NCBI GenBank assembly: GCA_035511435.1
Contig: DATKFJ010000165.1
Location: 1 to 6,680, forward strand
Source of the DNA: JAMXLO01 sp035511435
Lineage (GTDB): Bacteria > Pseudomonadota > Alphaproteobacteria > Acetobacterales > Acetobacteraceae
DNA: 6,680 nucleotides
Reading direction: 5' to 3'
Numbering within the stretch: the stretch's first letter is position 1; every line of letters starts with the position of its first letter. A program made the position numbers and the translations under genes. Under the pieces are notes generated by a model that was not told where the DNA came from, did not search any database, and saw only the letters and a program-made list of their open reading frames with translations. Of the stretch, positions 1 through 6,405 are shown piece after piece.

Positions 1-1054
1 GGCCGACGCGTAAGCCCCCGGCGCCGTCGATCCAGGCGATGCTCCCGCCACCGGCGCCCATCGTGTTGACGTCGACCATAGGCACGCGCACCGGGAAGCC
101 GTCGATCATGCCTTCGGGGCGGATCACCGGGTCGCCCTTGCTCACCAGCGCAATGTCCGAGCTGGTGCCGCCGATATCAATGGTGATGAGGTCCTCGGCC
201 CCCGCCATGCGCCCGACGATGGTGCCGCCGATGACGCCCGCCGCTGGCCCCGACATGAACAGCCGCACCGGCCGCAGCCGCGCCACCGCGGCGACCGAAA
301 GCCCGCCGCGCGACTGCATGATCTGCAACGGCGCGGCGATCGCTGCCGCCGCCAGCCCGGCTTCGAGGTGTTCAAGGTAGCGATGGATGACGGGCCTGAT
401 GTAGGCATCAAAGGCGGTGACCGCGGTGCGTTCGTATTCGCGGAACGCCGGATCGACCTCGCTGGAGATCGACACCAGCAGGTCCGGGTAGCGCTCACCG
501 ATCAGCGCCCGCGTGCGCTGCTCGTGCGCAGCGTTGCGGAACGAGAACAGGTAGCACACGGCGATCGCCTGCACGCCGTCGGCGACCAGTGCGTCGACGG
601 CGGCCAGCACCGTCGCCTCGTCGAGCGGCACACGCACTTCGCCGTCGGCGCCGATGCGCTCGCGCACTTCGTGGCGAAATTTTCCGGGTGCCAGGAAGAT
701 TGGCGCCTCCGGGCTGAGGATGACGCTGTAGATCTGGTGGCGCATCTGCCGGCCGATCTCGAGCACGTCCTTGAAACCCTCGGTGGTCAGCAGGCCGATA
801 CGCGCGCCCTTGCGTTCGAGCACCGCATTGGTGGCGATCGTGGTGCCATGCAGGACATGCGCGATCTCGTCGGGGCGAACGTTCCAGTGCGTTACCATAT
901 GGTCGATGGCGCGCAGCACGGCGGTGCTGGGATCGCTGCGCGTGGTCATCAGCTTGGTGATGCGCATCGCCTCGCCAGGACGGCGGCACACGACGTCGGT
1001 AAAGGTGCCACCAATGTCGATGCCGATATCGATGGTCGGGGCTCGCTGATCCAT
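1..1054 (-). CDS. hyuA: Hydantoinase/oxoprolinase family protein, HyuA-type subunit (N-terminal 351 residues; 3' end outside window)
   Basis: Reading from 1054 leftwards gives 351 uninterrupted codons that leave the window still open. The family is an ASKHA-fold, ATP-using amidase group (hydantoinase A, 5-oxoprolinase, acetone carboxylase beta) whose members are usually near 680-700 aa, so about half is present. Visible landmarks are the phosphate-binding motif DIGGTFTD at residues 13-20, HGTTIATNA at 69-77, TTEGFKDVLEIGRQ around 90-103, MSGPAAGVIGG at 267-277 (start of the hydantoinase A domain), a second DIGGTSSD at 293-300, and DVNTMGAGGGSIAW at 328-341. ATG 1054 is preferred because a weak purine-rich SD (1059-1066) precedes it. 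The in-frame ATG at 1084 adds ten residues but lacks an SD. It follows the ketopantoate-reductase-like gene by 41 nt. A HyuB partner would be expected just beyond the left edge. The family is certain; the substrate (hydantoin, oxoproline or another cyclic amide) is not. Confidence 0.93.
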   Translation of the reverse strand, partial: MDQRAPTIDIGIDIGGTFTDVVCRRPGEAMRITKLMTTRSDPSTAVLRAIDHMVTHWNVRPDEIAHVLHGTTIATNAVLERKGARIGLLTTEGFKDVLEIGRQMRHQIYSVILSPEAPIFLAPGKFRHEVRERIGADGEVRVPLDEATVLAAVDALVADGVQAIAVCYLFSFRNAAHEQRTRALIGERYPDLLVSISSEVDPAFREYERTAVTAFDAYIRPVIHRYLEHLEAGLAAAAIAAPLQIMQSRGGLSVAAVARLRPVRLFMSGPAAGVIGGTIVGRMAGAEDLITIDIGGTSSDIALVSKGDPVIRPEGMIDGFPVRVPMVDVNTMGAGGGSIAWIDGAGGLRVG

Positions 1055-1095
1055 CGCATCTTCTTTCGCCACCTGGCGTGGCATCGCCGCGGCCG

Positions 1096-2130
1096 TCAAT
1101 GATGGTCTTCGTGGTCGACCTCGACCAGTGCGTCGAGATTGACATAGTCCAGTGGCCGCGTCCCGGCTTCCGCCTCATGCACCATCGACAGCAACGCGCA
1201 CAGCCGCGGCACCGGCACGCCGCGCGCGTTGGCCAATACGATGACGGCACCGATCTGCTGATCGATTTCGGTCGGCCGCCGATGCTGCGCCAGGTCGCGC
1301 CACATGCCGGTCCGTCGTCCTTCGTGCCGGTGCCAGTAGGTGCGCTGCCCATCCCACGCCGCCTGTACTGCACGCGGATCGCGCGGCGCATCGAGCGCCA
1401 GCACGTTCGGATCAAAACGGTCGAAAGGCTCGACCACGATGCCGCAGGCATGTGCCACCGCCACGACTTCGCCGGCGAGGTTGCCGAACATCGCCCGGTA
1501 TGCCGGCCGGTCGTACTGCTCGGTCACATCGGCACTGACCAGCGCCGTGGCAAAATAGATCGCCAGTAGCGCCAGCTTGGCCCACAGATATCCGGCGATG
1601 TTGGCGGTCGCCTCGACCTCCTGCACCGCCCGCAGCGCATCGCGCAGCGCCAGCAGCCGCCCGGTCATGCGGCCGTCGAGTTCGCCCACGCGGAACGTGC
1701 CGGTGCCGCCGAACACCACCTCCCCCGGGGCACGGTAATGGCCGCCGAACGTCAAGAACGCGCCGATGGTACGCGGCACCCCCACCAACCCCGCGATCTT
1801 CGCCTCCTCGAGCCCGTTCTGCAGGGAAACGACATAGCCGTCCGGCGCCAGATGCCGCACCAGCGGCACCAGCGCCGCCTCGGTATGCCGCGCCTTCACC
1901 GCCAGGAGCACGTGGCGCAGCGTCCCCGTCACCTCGTGCGGCAACCACACCTGCGGACGGACCGTCACCTCCTGTGCGCCCGACAGCCGCAGGCCACCGG
2001 CCCGGATCGCCGTCACATGCGCGGCATCGGCTTCGATGAACGTGACATCAAAACCGGCCCCGATCAGACGCGCGCCGACGATTGCGCCGATCGCGCCGGC
2101 CCCTACGATGGTGAATTCGCCTGCCACCAT
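1096..2130 (-). CDS. Ketopantoate reductase family (ApbA/PanE-like) dehydrogenase
   Basis: This 344-residue protein belongs to the 2-dehydropantoate 2-reductase superfamily: an N-terminal NADP-binding Rossmann domain and a helical C-terminal catalytic domain. Seen directly: glycine motif GAGAIG at residues 10-15, VKA with Lys79, QNGL with Asn105 at 104-107, the catalytic lysine in WAKL (Lys185), and PTEID with the catalytic glutamate (Glu288). E. coli PanE has Asn at positions +4 and +8 after that lysine and a Ser 12 residues before the glutamate. Here the first two are Leu189 and Phe193, and the serine region reads TGMWRD (274-279), so a substrate other than ketopantoate is likely and panE is not assigned. 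The start at 2130 lies 2 nt after the SDR stop with AAGAA upstream. An in-frame ATG at 2178 would overlap the SDR by 46 nt and add residues before the Rossmann strand. The C-terminus is His/Asp-rich (VEVDHEDHH). A sister-enzyme redox role in the operon is inferred. Confidence 0.9.
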   Translation of the reverse strand: MVAGEFTIVGAGAIGAIVGARLIGAGFDVTFIEADAAHVTAIRAGGLRLSGAQEVTVRPQVWLPHEVTGTLRHVLLAVKARHTEAALVPLVRHLAPDGYVVSLQNGLEEAKIAGLVGVPRTIGAFLTFGGHYRAPGEVVFGGTGTFRVGELDGRMTGRLLALRDALRAVQEVEATANIAGYLWAKLALLAIYFATALVSADVTEQYDRPAYRAMFGNLAGEVVAVAHACGIVVEPFDRFDPNVLALDAPRDPRAVQAAWDGQRTYWHRHEGRRTGMWRDLAQHRRPTEIDQQIGAVIVLANARGVPVPRLCALLSMVHEAEAGTRPLDYVNLDALVEVDHEDHH

Positions 2131-2132
2131 CT

Positions 2133-2927
2133 TCAGTTCTTCATGGTGCGGGTATCCGGCATGTGGGTGCGCCCGCAATGCGAGCCGCCGGTCACCTGCA
2201 GCACCGAGCCGGTGGTCCAGCCGGAATGCGCGGAGGCCAGGAATGCGATGGCCTCGGCGACATCCTGCGCTGCCCCGGTGCGGCCCAGCGGAGTGCTGCG
2301 CAGCATCAAGTTCACGTACTCATGCTGATTCGGCGATGGCGTGGTCAGCACCTCGTCCATCACCAGCCCGGGCGCCACCGCATTGACGCGGATACCGTGC
2401 GGCCCAAGCTCGGTCGCCAGCACCTCGGTCAGCATGTTCACCGCCGCCTTGGAGCCGCAGTAATGCGCGCCCCCCGGCCTGGCCGAGAACCCAGCACCGG
2501 AGGACAGGTTGACGATCGATCCTTGCACGCCGTCGCGCACCCAGTGCCGCGCCACCGCCTGACAGGTCAGCATGGTGCCCTTCACATTGACGTCGTAAGT
2601 CCGGTCCCACTCCTCGACCTCGACGTCCAGCAACGGACAGTTCGGCACATAGCCATGCACGTTGACCAGGACGTCGAACCGGCCGATCGCGGTCTCGGCT
2701 TCATCGACCAGGCGCGCGACGGCAGTGGGATCGGTCACGTCGGTCAGCAAGCCGACCACACGCGGGCCATTACCGCCCTGCAGCGCCGGCAGCACGCTGG
2801 CGATTCGCCCGGCATCGCAGTCCGCTATCGCCACGGCCGCCCCCTCGCGGCGCAGCGTGGCCGCGATGACGCGGCCCAGCCGCCCGGCGCCGCCGGTGAC
2901 CAACGCCGCGCGATGTTCCAGCAACAT
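2133..2927 (-). CDS. Short-chain dehydrogenase/reductase (classical SDR, FabG-like)
   Basis: This is a complete 264-residue classical SDR, a cytosolic NAD(P)-dependent oxidoreductase acting on an alcohol or carbonyl. Landmarks run in the expected order: cofactor motif TGGAGRLG at 11-18, Asp36 at the end of the second strand (suggesting NAD rather than NADP), an LTDV adenine-ring motif at 61-64, NVHG at 89-92 in place of the usual NNAG, the structural Asn114, catalytic Ser143, and YCGSK with Tyr156 and Lys160. VNAVAPG at 181-187 and the C-terminal TGSVLQVTGGSH complete the fold. The start is fixed by a strong SD, GGAGGA at 2935-2940, 7 nt before ATG 2927. It starts 37 nt after the M28 stop and ends 2 nt before the ketopantoate-reductase-like start, so it is probably translated within one operon. 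The tail after residue 250 is slightly longer than usual. The substrate cannot be told; FabG proper is unlikely because no fatty-acid genes are nearby. Confidence 0.95.
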   Translation of the reverse strand: MLLEHRAALVTGGAGRLGRVIAATLRREGAAVAIADCDAGRIASVLPALQGGNGPRVVGLLTDVTDPTAVARLVDEAETAIGRFDVLVNVHGYVPNCPLLDVEVEEWDRTYDVNVKGTMLTCQAVARHWVRDGVQGSIVNLSSGAGFSARPGGAHYCGSKAAVNMLTEVLATELGPHGIRVNAVAPGLVMDEVLTTPSPNQHEYVNLMLRSTPLGRTGAAQDVAEAIAFLASAHSGWTTGSVLQVTGGSHCGRTHMPDTRTMKN

Positions 2928-2934
2928 TGTACGA

Positions 2935-2940
2935 TCCTCC
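2935..2940 (-). promoter_or_regulatory. Ribosome binding site of the SDR gene
   Basis: GGAGGA on the minus strand sits 7 nt before ATG 2927, close to a consensus Shine-Dalgarno. It makes the SDR start unambiguous and suggests this gene is translated independently rather than by coupling to the M28 gene 37 nt upstream. Confidence 0.85.
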
Positions 2941-2964
2941 GTGCGAATTCCTGACGCTCTGGCA

Positions 2965-4662
2965 TCATCCGGTCAACCCGGCATCCAATGCGGCGATCGC
3001 CTCGCGCAACGCGTATGCCATCCGGTTGTGCGCCCGCATGGCCGCCACCTTCGTGAACCTCGCTGCGTCCCCGCCCGCCGGCAACGTGCCAAGGCGGCGG
3101 AGCGCATCGAGCGGCGGCCAGGCCGACTGAAAGATTGCGGGGTCCGGCGCGAACCGGTCGCCGGTGGTGTAGTCCATTGGCACCAGCGCCCGCGACACCG
3201 CCAGCAGCGCGGTATTGATCCGCGCCGCCTGCGCACCCTTGGCACCTGCGGCCCGCGCCGTCAGCGCGGTGGCCTTTTCACGCACCGTCTTCGCGCGTTC
3301 GACCAGCAAGTCGACATTCACGGCCGACGGTGGCAATTTCGCTAGCTCGCCGAGCAGCGTCTCGGCATGCGCCGCGTAATCCAGCGGCAGTATCGTCTCG
3401 GCAAGCAACCGCCAGACGGCATGCAGGAAGATGTGGGTGTCGCGCACCAGGATCGCCTCGTCGATCTTATCCAGCGTGTCGTCCCGGGTGTGCCACCACC
3501 AGCCAGTGCCGAAGGCGAGCCGGTTGGCGGGGCCTGCCTCCGGCGGCTGGGTGCCCATGTTGCCGAACATGGCGGGTATGCCGATGCCCCAGAACGATTC
3601 GTCGCCGGCACGGCCGACCCTGCGTCCAGCGAATTCCTGTCCGGCATGGCGCAGCAACGCCTCGCGCGCCAGGCCAAATAGTTCCGAGGCGGCGGTGGTG
3701 TCGGCGATTTCGGTGTTGCCCCGTCCGCCGGTCGAATCGATGTTCACGTGTGCCACGCAGCGCCGCTCTAGTTCTTCCCACCTTGCATCGGCGTACCAGG
3801 CGGAGCCGGAATAACGCCCCTGCGAATGCCCCGACCAGACCGCGAGGCGCAAGCCGCGCTGCCAGGCGTCGCGGTGCAACGCACAGATCCGCGCCACCTC
3901 GAGCATGGTTGCGTTGGCGCCGCCATTATCCATCACCCCGTAATACCAGGTGTCGTGATGGCCGGAGAACAGCACGAACGGCTCATCTGCGCCGGGGTTC
4001 GGGCTGGCCATGTCGGCAATCAGGATCGGCGTGCGCCGCCATGCGGTATCGACCTCGGCATGCAGCGTCAGCGTTACCCCGCCCGCCGTGATGGCGGCTT
4101 TCAGTGCTGCCCCGGCGGCGGCCGAAATTGAAACGGCGACGGCGGTGGGAAGCTGGTCGACGGTCTCATCCGACGGGCTGCCCCACACCGGCGAGATGCA
4201 CATCTCATGCAGATGCTCGTCCGGGCTCACATGTACATGCCCGATGGCGCCGGCCAGCGAGGCGCGCCGCGCCGCCGGCGGCATCGCCAGCCCGGCGATC
4301 AGCGCGATCTTGCCCCGCAGGTCGTGACGCGCAAAATCCTGCTCGCTGCCGGCCCCGACATCCACCAGTTCACCCTGCGTGCCGCCGGGCGCAGAGGGCC
4401 GCGAAAAGGAATGGGTGATGCAGCCGAGCGTGCGGTTGTCCCATTGCACCCGGGCCGCTCCGGGCAGGCTGATATACGCGTCGTGCAGGATCAGCTCAGT
4501 GCTGAATCCGTAGCTCTCGAGCTCGGCCTTGACGAATTGCAGGCTTTCGATCTCCTCTGCGGAGCCGGCGAATTTGGTCCAGCGTGCGAACTCGGTCACA
4601 TGTCGCATCAATGCCGCGGCACTGACGTCGGCAAACAGCTCTTCGAGCGTTGGACCAGTCAT
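2965..4662 (-). CDS. M28-family peptidase-like protein with PA-type insert, altered active-site Glu-Glu motif
   Basis: This 565-residue protein matches peptidase family M28 (zinc aminopeptidases and carboxypeptidases). An N-terminal region and a probable protease-associated (PA) insert cover roughly residues 60-200. The metallopeptidase core follows: GHHDTW with His235 and Asp237, MDNGGAN with the bridging Asp245, VNIDSTGG with Asp309, and WWWHTRDDT with His391. A helical C-terminal extension covers about 400-565. The segment that normally carries the catalytic and zinc-binding Glu-Glu pair reads WSGHSQGRYSGSAWYAD, so His279-Ser280 replace it. Metal binding and hydrolysis may therefore differ from classical M28. 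No signal peptide is evident, so it is probably cytosolic. The start at 4662 is chosen because AAGGAG (4671-4676) lies 8 nt upstream. The open frame extends back to ATG 4818, but those 52 residues resemble no family N-terminus. It is the first intact gene of the operon. Role inferred: hydrolysis of a small peptide or amide feeding the downstream enzymes. Confidence 0.9.
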   Translation of the reverse strand: MTGPTLEELFADVSAAALMRHVTEFARWTKFAGSAEEIESLQFVKAELESYGFSTELILHDAYISLPGAARVQWDNRTLGCITHSFSRPSAPGGTQGELVDVGAGSEQDFARHDLRGKIALIAGLAMPPAARRASLAGAIGHVHVSPDEHLHEMCISPVWGSPSDETVDQLPTAVAVSISAAAGAALKAAITAGGVTLTLHAEVDTAWRRTPILIADMASPNPGADEPFVLFSGHHDTWYYGVMDNGGANATMLEVARICALHRDAWQRGLRLAVWSGHSQGRYSGSAWYADARWEELERRCVAHVNIDSTGGRGNTEIADTTAASELFGLAREALLRHAGQEFAGRRVGRAGDESFWGIGIPAMFGNMGTQPPEAGPANRLAFGTGWWWHTRDDTLDKIDEAILVRDTHIFLHAVWRLLAETILPLDYAAHAETLLGELAKLPPSAVNVDLLVERAKTVREKATALTARAAGAKGAQAARINTALLAVSRALVPMDYTTGDRFAPDPAIFQSAWPPLDALRRLGTLPAGGDAARFTKVAAMRAHNRMAYALREAIAALDAGLTG

Positions 4663-4835
4663 GAGTTGATCTCCTTGGTGCCGCGCAGCAGCGAGACTGC
4701 CTGCGAGCGGTTGCGCGAAATCATGTCGAGGGCGGCCATCCATAGGGCCGTGAACAGAATTGGTACCGCTAACAGTCCGGCGGTCGTCGGATGTTGCCAT
4801 TGCGGCAAACGCAGGCACACCCTAATCCGTGATAT
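4659..4835 (-). pseudogene. 3' remnant of an upstream gene, possibly a membrane transporter C-terminus
   Basis: A minus-strand frame open from a TGA at 4836-4838 ends at TGA 4659-4661, which overlaps the M28 start as ATGA. Its last 26 codons (from ATG 4739) have GC-rich third positions like the operon genes and end in LLRGTKEINS. Just before them is a hydrophobic stretch, GLLAVPILFTALWMAAL, followed by Asp and basic residues (RNR), as in a final membrane helix with a cytoplasmic tail. A 4-nt stop/start overlap is typical of coupled operon genes, so this is probably the tail of a gene that once preceded the M28 gene and lost its 5' part. The protein family is not recognised. Alternatives are a short 26-codon leader peptide from ATG 4739, or chance. 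Confidence 0.35.
4671..4676 (-). promoter_or_regulatory. Ribosome binding site of the M28-family gene
   Basis: AAGGAG on the minus strand lies 8 nt before ATG 4662. It decides the start in favour of 4662 over the upstream in-frame ATG at 4818. It also lies inside the codons of the upstream gene remnant, as is common in translationally coupled pairs. Confidence 0.85.
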
Positions 4836-5064
4836 TCACAACCTCCAGCCAACGCTCCTGCTCTCGGCGCCCATCCCGGTAGGGACGCGGGTTAGCCCGC
4901 GCGCCCGGACAGATCCGAGCATGCTCTGCTAACGCACTCGCCTCCCACCTCGGGTGTTGGACCATGAACCGATGCTGTGGATGTGCGGCTTTTTCATCCG
5001 CGACCTTCTGCCGGTCTCCCGGCGCACAGAGAAGTTTGGTACCCAGTTGCTTTCCCTGCTCCAA

Positions 5065-5081
5065 ATTTCCTTCAAGGAAAT
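5065..5081. repeat. 17-bp perfect dyad (operator-like)
   Basis: ATTTCCTT-C-AAGGAAAT is a perfect inverted repeat with 8-bp arms around one central base. Its size and compactness suit a dimeric repressor site. It is too tight for a good terminator hairpin and has no T-run beside it. On the minus strand its right half supplies an AAGGA immediately before a possible TTG start at 5064. Confidence 0.5.
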
Positions 5082-5126
5082 CAATGTGTTGTAATGGGGC
5101 CGTCGCGAGGCGGCCGTTCGCTTTTC

Positions 5127-5161
5127 GTGCTTACATTTCCGAAGCCAAAAAGTGTAAGCAC
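5127..5161. repeat. 35-bp inverted repeat, 9-bp perfect arms with 17-bp spacer, promoter-like spacing
   Basis: GTGCTTACA (5127-5135) and TGTAAGCAC (5153-5161) are exact reverse complements separated by 17 bp. Within the arms, CTTACA and TGTAAG each match sigma-70 -35 and -10 consensus hexamers at 4 of 6 positions with the optimal 17-bp spacing, and by symmetry this holds on both strands. It could be an operator, a bidirectional promoter, or a recombination or mobile-element end. The arms are seen directly; the function is inferred. Confidence 0.45.
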
Positions 5162-5249
5162 TATGTAACCAGTTCGGCGAAAACAGGGGGTGGATCGAGC
5201 GCAGCCAGGCGTGCGTGTCGATGGCCCGTTGTCCCAGCTCGGTCGGTGA

Positions 5250-6152
5250 TCAAGAGGCTGAGGTGACCTTCCGATCCCGGAAGCCGCGCGCTGTCCGTTG
5301 CGCGAAAGTGAAGCCTGCCCATTCGAGATCTTCGCCAAGGAAGTCGTCGTCGGCCAGCATGTATCGCGCGCTGCCCTCCAAGAGCTGGACGAGATACTGG
5401 CGATTGACCACGCGGGCGAGGTCCGGCGGGACAGCCCCGGCGCTGAAGCCGGACGGTCCGCCGGCAACGATGAACACGCCCCAGTGGCGATCCAGGGCAA
5501 GCCACTAGGTCCGTAGCGAATTGAACATCGCACCGAAGATGGAGTCGTTCCCGGGGTGCGAGAGGCGAACAACAGGGTTGGTGGACGATCGAAGTGCGAT
5601 TGGCGTTTGGCAGACGATGACGTTGATCGCGCTGGCGTCGGCTGGAAGCATCGTTTCCATCGCGCCGGCTCGGAACAGCTCATGCGCGGCGCCAGGGTCG
5701 GACGCGATCCACGCGTGCATGTCTCGTTCTTCGTCCGTCAGTTCGTCTTCCAACTCTCCGGTCAGGTAGCGGGCGTGCTGCGTCTCGATGAAGCGCAGCG
5801 TTTCGAGATTGCGGAGCTGAAGGTGCCGCGCGAAGCCGTAGAGCGGCAGGCGATCGGTCTCGTCGAGGCCCGCGCAGTTTCCGCCGCTGATTTTGAGCCA
5901 GGTCCCGTTCTGGGAAAACGGCGTCTCGATCGCCTTGTTCAGATCGCCTTCGATCGATGCTGGTGCGCCATTGTCGTCATAGTCGTGGAGGCGCTCCTCA
6001 TAGCCGATGCCCTCGATCGACTTGCGATCGGCGACCACGACATTGCAATGGCGCTCGAGCACCATGACCTTGTTCTCATCGTCGGCGCAGGCGAAGCGAC
6101 GCATGTAGAACTGCTGCACATAATGATGCTTCTTTGCCTCATTCGCGGCCAC
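5250..6152 (-). pseudogene. DUF4238-type protein gene interrupted by an in-frame amber stop
   Basis: From GTG 6152 the frame encodes 215 residues, meets TAG at 5505-5507, then stays open in the same frame for another 84 codons to TGA 5250-5252. The start of the product, KKHHYVQQFYMRRFA at residues 7-21, matches the DUF4238 signature (KxHYVPQFYLRRF). SSTNPVV at 189-195 matches the family's later TSDNPVV-like motif. In the family this motif is followed by more strands and helices, and the codons after the TAG (WLALDRHWGVFIVAGG, then VVNRQYLVQLLEG) read like that continuation. The stop is therefore most simply a nonsense mutation. The intact length would be about 300 aa, normal for the family. 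GAAGGA (6162-6167), 9 nt upstream, favours GTG 6152; an earlier GTG at 6194 is possible. The molecular function of DUF4238 is unknown to me. Neighbours are a regulator upstream and intergenic DNA downstream. A sequencing error or a functional truncated protein cannot be excluded. Confidence 0.75.
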
Positions 6153-6405
6153 GGTCAGTCGTCCTTCTCCATGAGATACTTGTGGTAGGAGCACTGCGTG
6201 CGCGCCTTTTGCTTACCTTCACTTCGGATGCTCACGGGGTAGCGCGGGGTGAGCAGTTCACTGAAAAGGAGGGTTGGTTTGAGCGTGCTCGGGCAGGGCG
6301 AGCAGCGCGGTCGGCATCGTCGCCGAGCGCGCTGCCTATGGCGCGCCGAAGACATCGTTCACATGGACTGACGTCAGGAATTCCTTGCAGCTCGCGATCG
6401 CCCCG
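6153..6405. other. Intergenic stretch between the regulator and the DUF4238-type gene
   Basis: About 250 bases with no supported gene. A minus frame of 66 codons (6155-6355) ends just before GTG 6152, but its Arg/Cys/Pro-rich start resembles no protein and it has no clear SD. On the plus strand an AAGGAGG-like run near 6266-6272 is followed at once by a short frame ending in TGA. The promoter of the DUF4238-type gene should lie here, but I cannot point to convincing -35/-10 hexamers or to a terminator after the regulator. Confidence 0.5.
6162..6167 (-). promoter_or_regulatory. Ribosome binding site of the DUF4238-type gene
   Basis: GAAGGA on the minus strand, within the longer purine run GGAGAAGGA (6162-6170), lies 9 nt before GTG 6152. 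It favours that start over GTG 6194, which has only AAAAGG further upstream. Confidence 0.55.

Larger units (their letters stand above)
4836..5249. other. Stretch of about 410 bases with no convincing gene; two dyad elements
   Basis: The stretch is visibly less GC-rich than the operon. The only moderately long minus frame (4822-5064, 80 codons) would need a TTG start and resembles no family I know. Plus-strand frames here are rich in Cys, Arg and Ser and look non-coding. Just past the stop of the DUF4238-type gene, in the same frame, about 40 further open codons look vaguely protein-like but have no start. What stands out are two perfect inverted repeats (5065-5081 and 5127-5161). It is the only intergenic space upstream of the operon, so the operon's promoter must be here, in the remnant, or further up. 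Confidence 0.5.

Noticed and set aside
368..1102. Plus-strand open frame of 244 codons opposite hyuA
   Set aside because: The minus frame carries all HyuA motifs without interruption; this is an antisense shadow caused by high GC.
2131..2178. Upstream start at 2178 for the ketopantoate-reductase-like gene
   Set aside because: It would overlap the SDR by 46 nt and add a His/Pro-rich lead before the Rossmann strand; ATG 2130 has better spacing.
2163..2954. Plus-strand open frame of 263 codons opposite the SDR gene
   Set aside because: It is fully antisense to a complete SDR with intact catalytic residues, and it is rich in His, Arg and Gly with no recognisable domain.
4663..4818. Extended N-terminus of the M28-like protein from ATG 4818
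   Set aside because: There is a strong SD before 4662 and none fitting 4818, and the 52 extra residues resemble no signal peptide or family N-terminus.
4886..4901. Hairpin CGCGGG-TTAG-CCCGCG
   Set aside because: The stem is short with no adjacent T-run on either strand, so it is not a supportable terminator.
4822..5064. 80-codon minus-strand frame in the gene-poor stretch
   Set aside because: It needs a TTG start only 3 nt from an AAGGA, has mixed third-position bases, and shows no family resemblance.
5098..5115. GGCCG...CGGCC hairpin followed by a T-rich run on the plus strand
   Set aside because: It has a 5-bp stem with an 8-nt loop, and no plus-strand gene ends here.
5556..6188. Plus-strand open frame of 210 codons opposite the DUF4238-type gene
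   Set aside because: The minus strand encodes a recognised family signature. The plus product looks like a valine/arginine-rich antisense translation.
6155..6355. 66-codon minus-strand frame abutting the DUF4238-type start
   Set aside because: Its composition is non-protein-like (an Arg/Cys/Pro run), it has no SD, and it has no recognised homologue.
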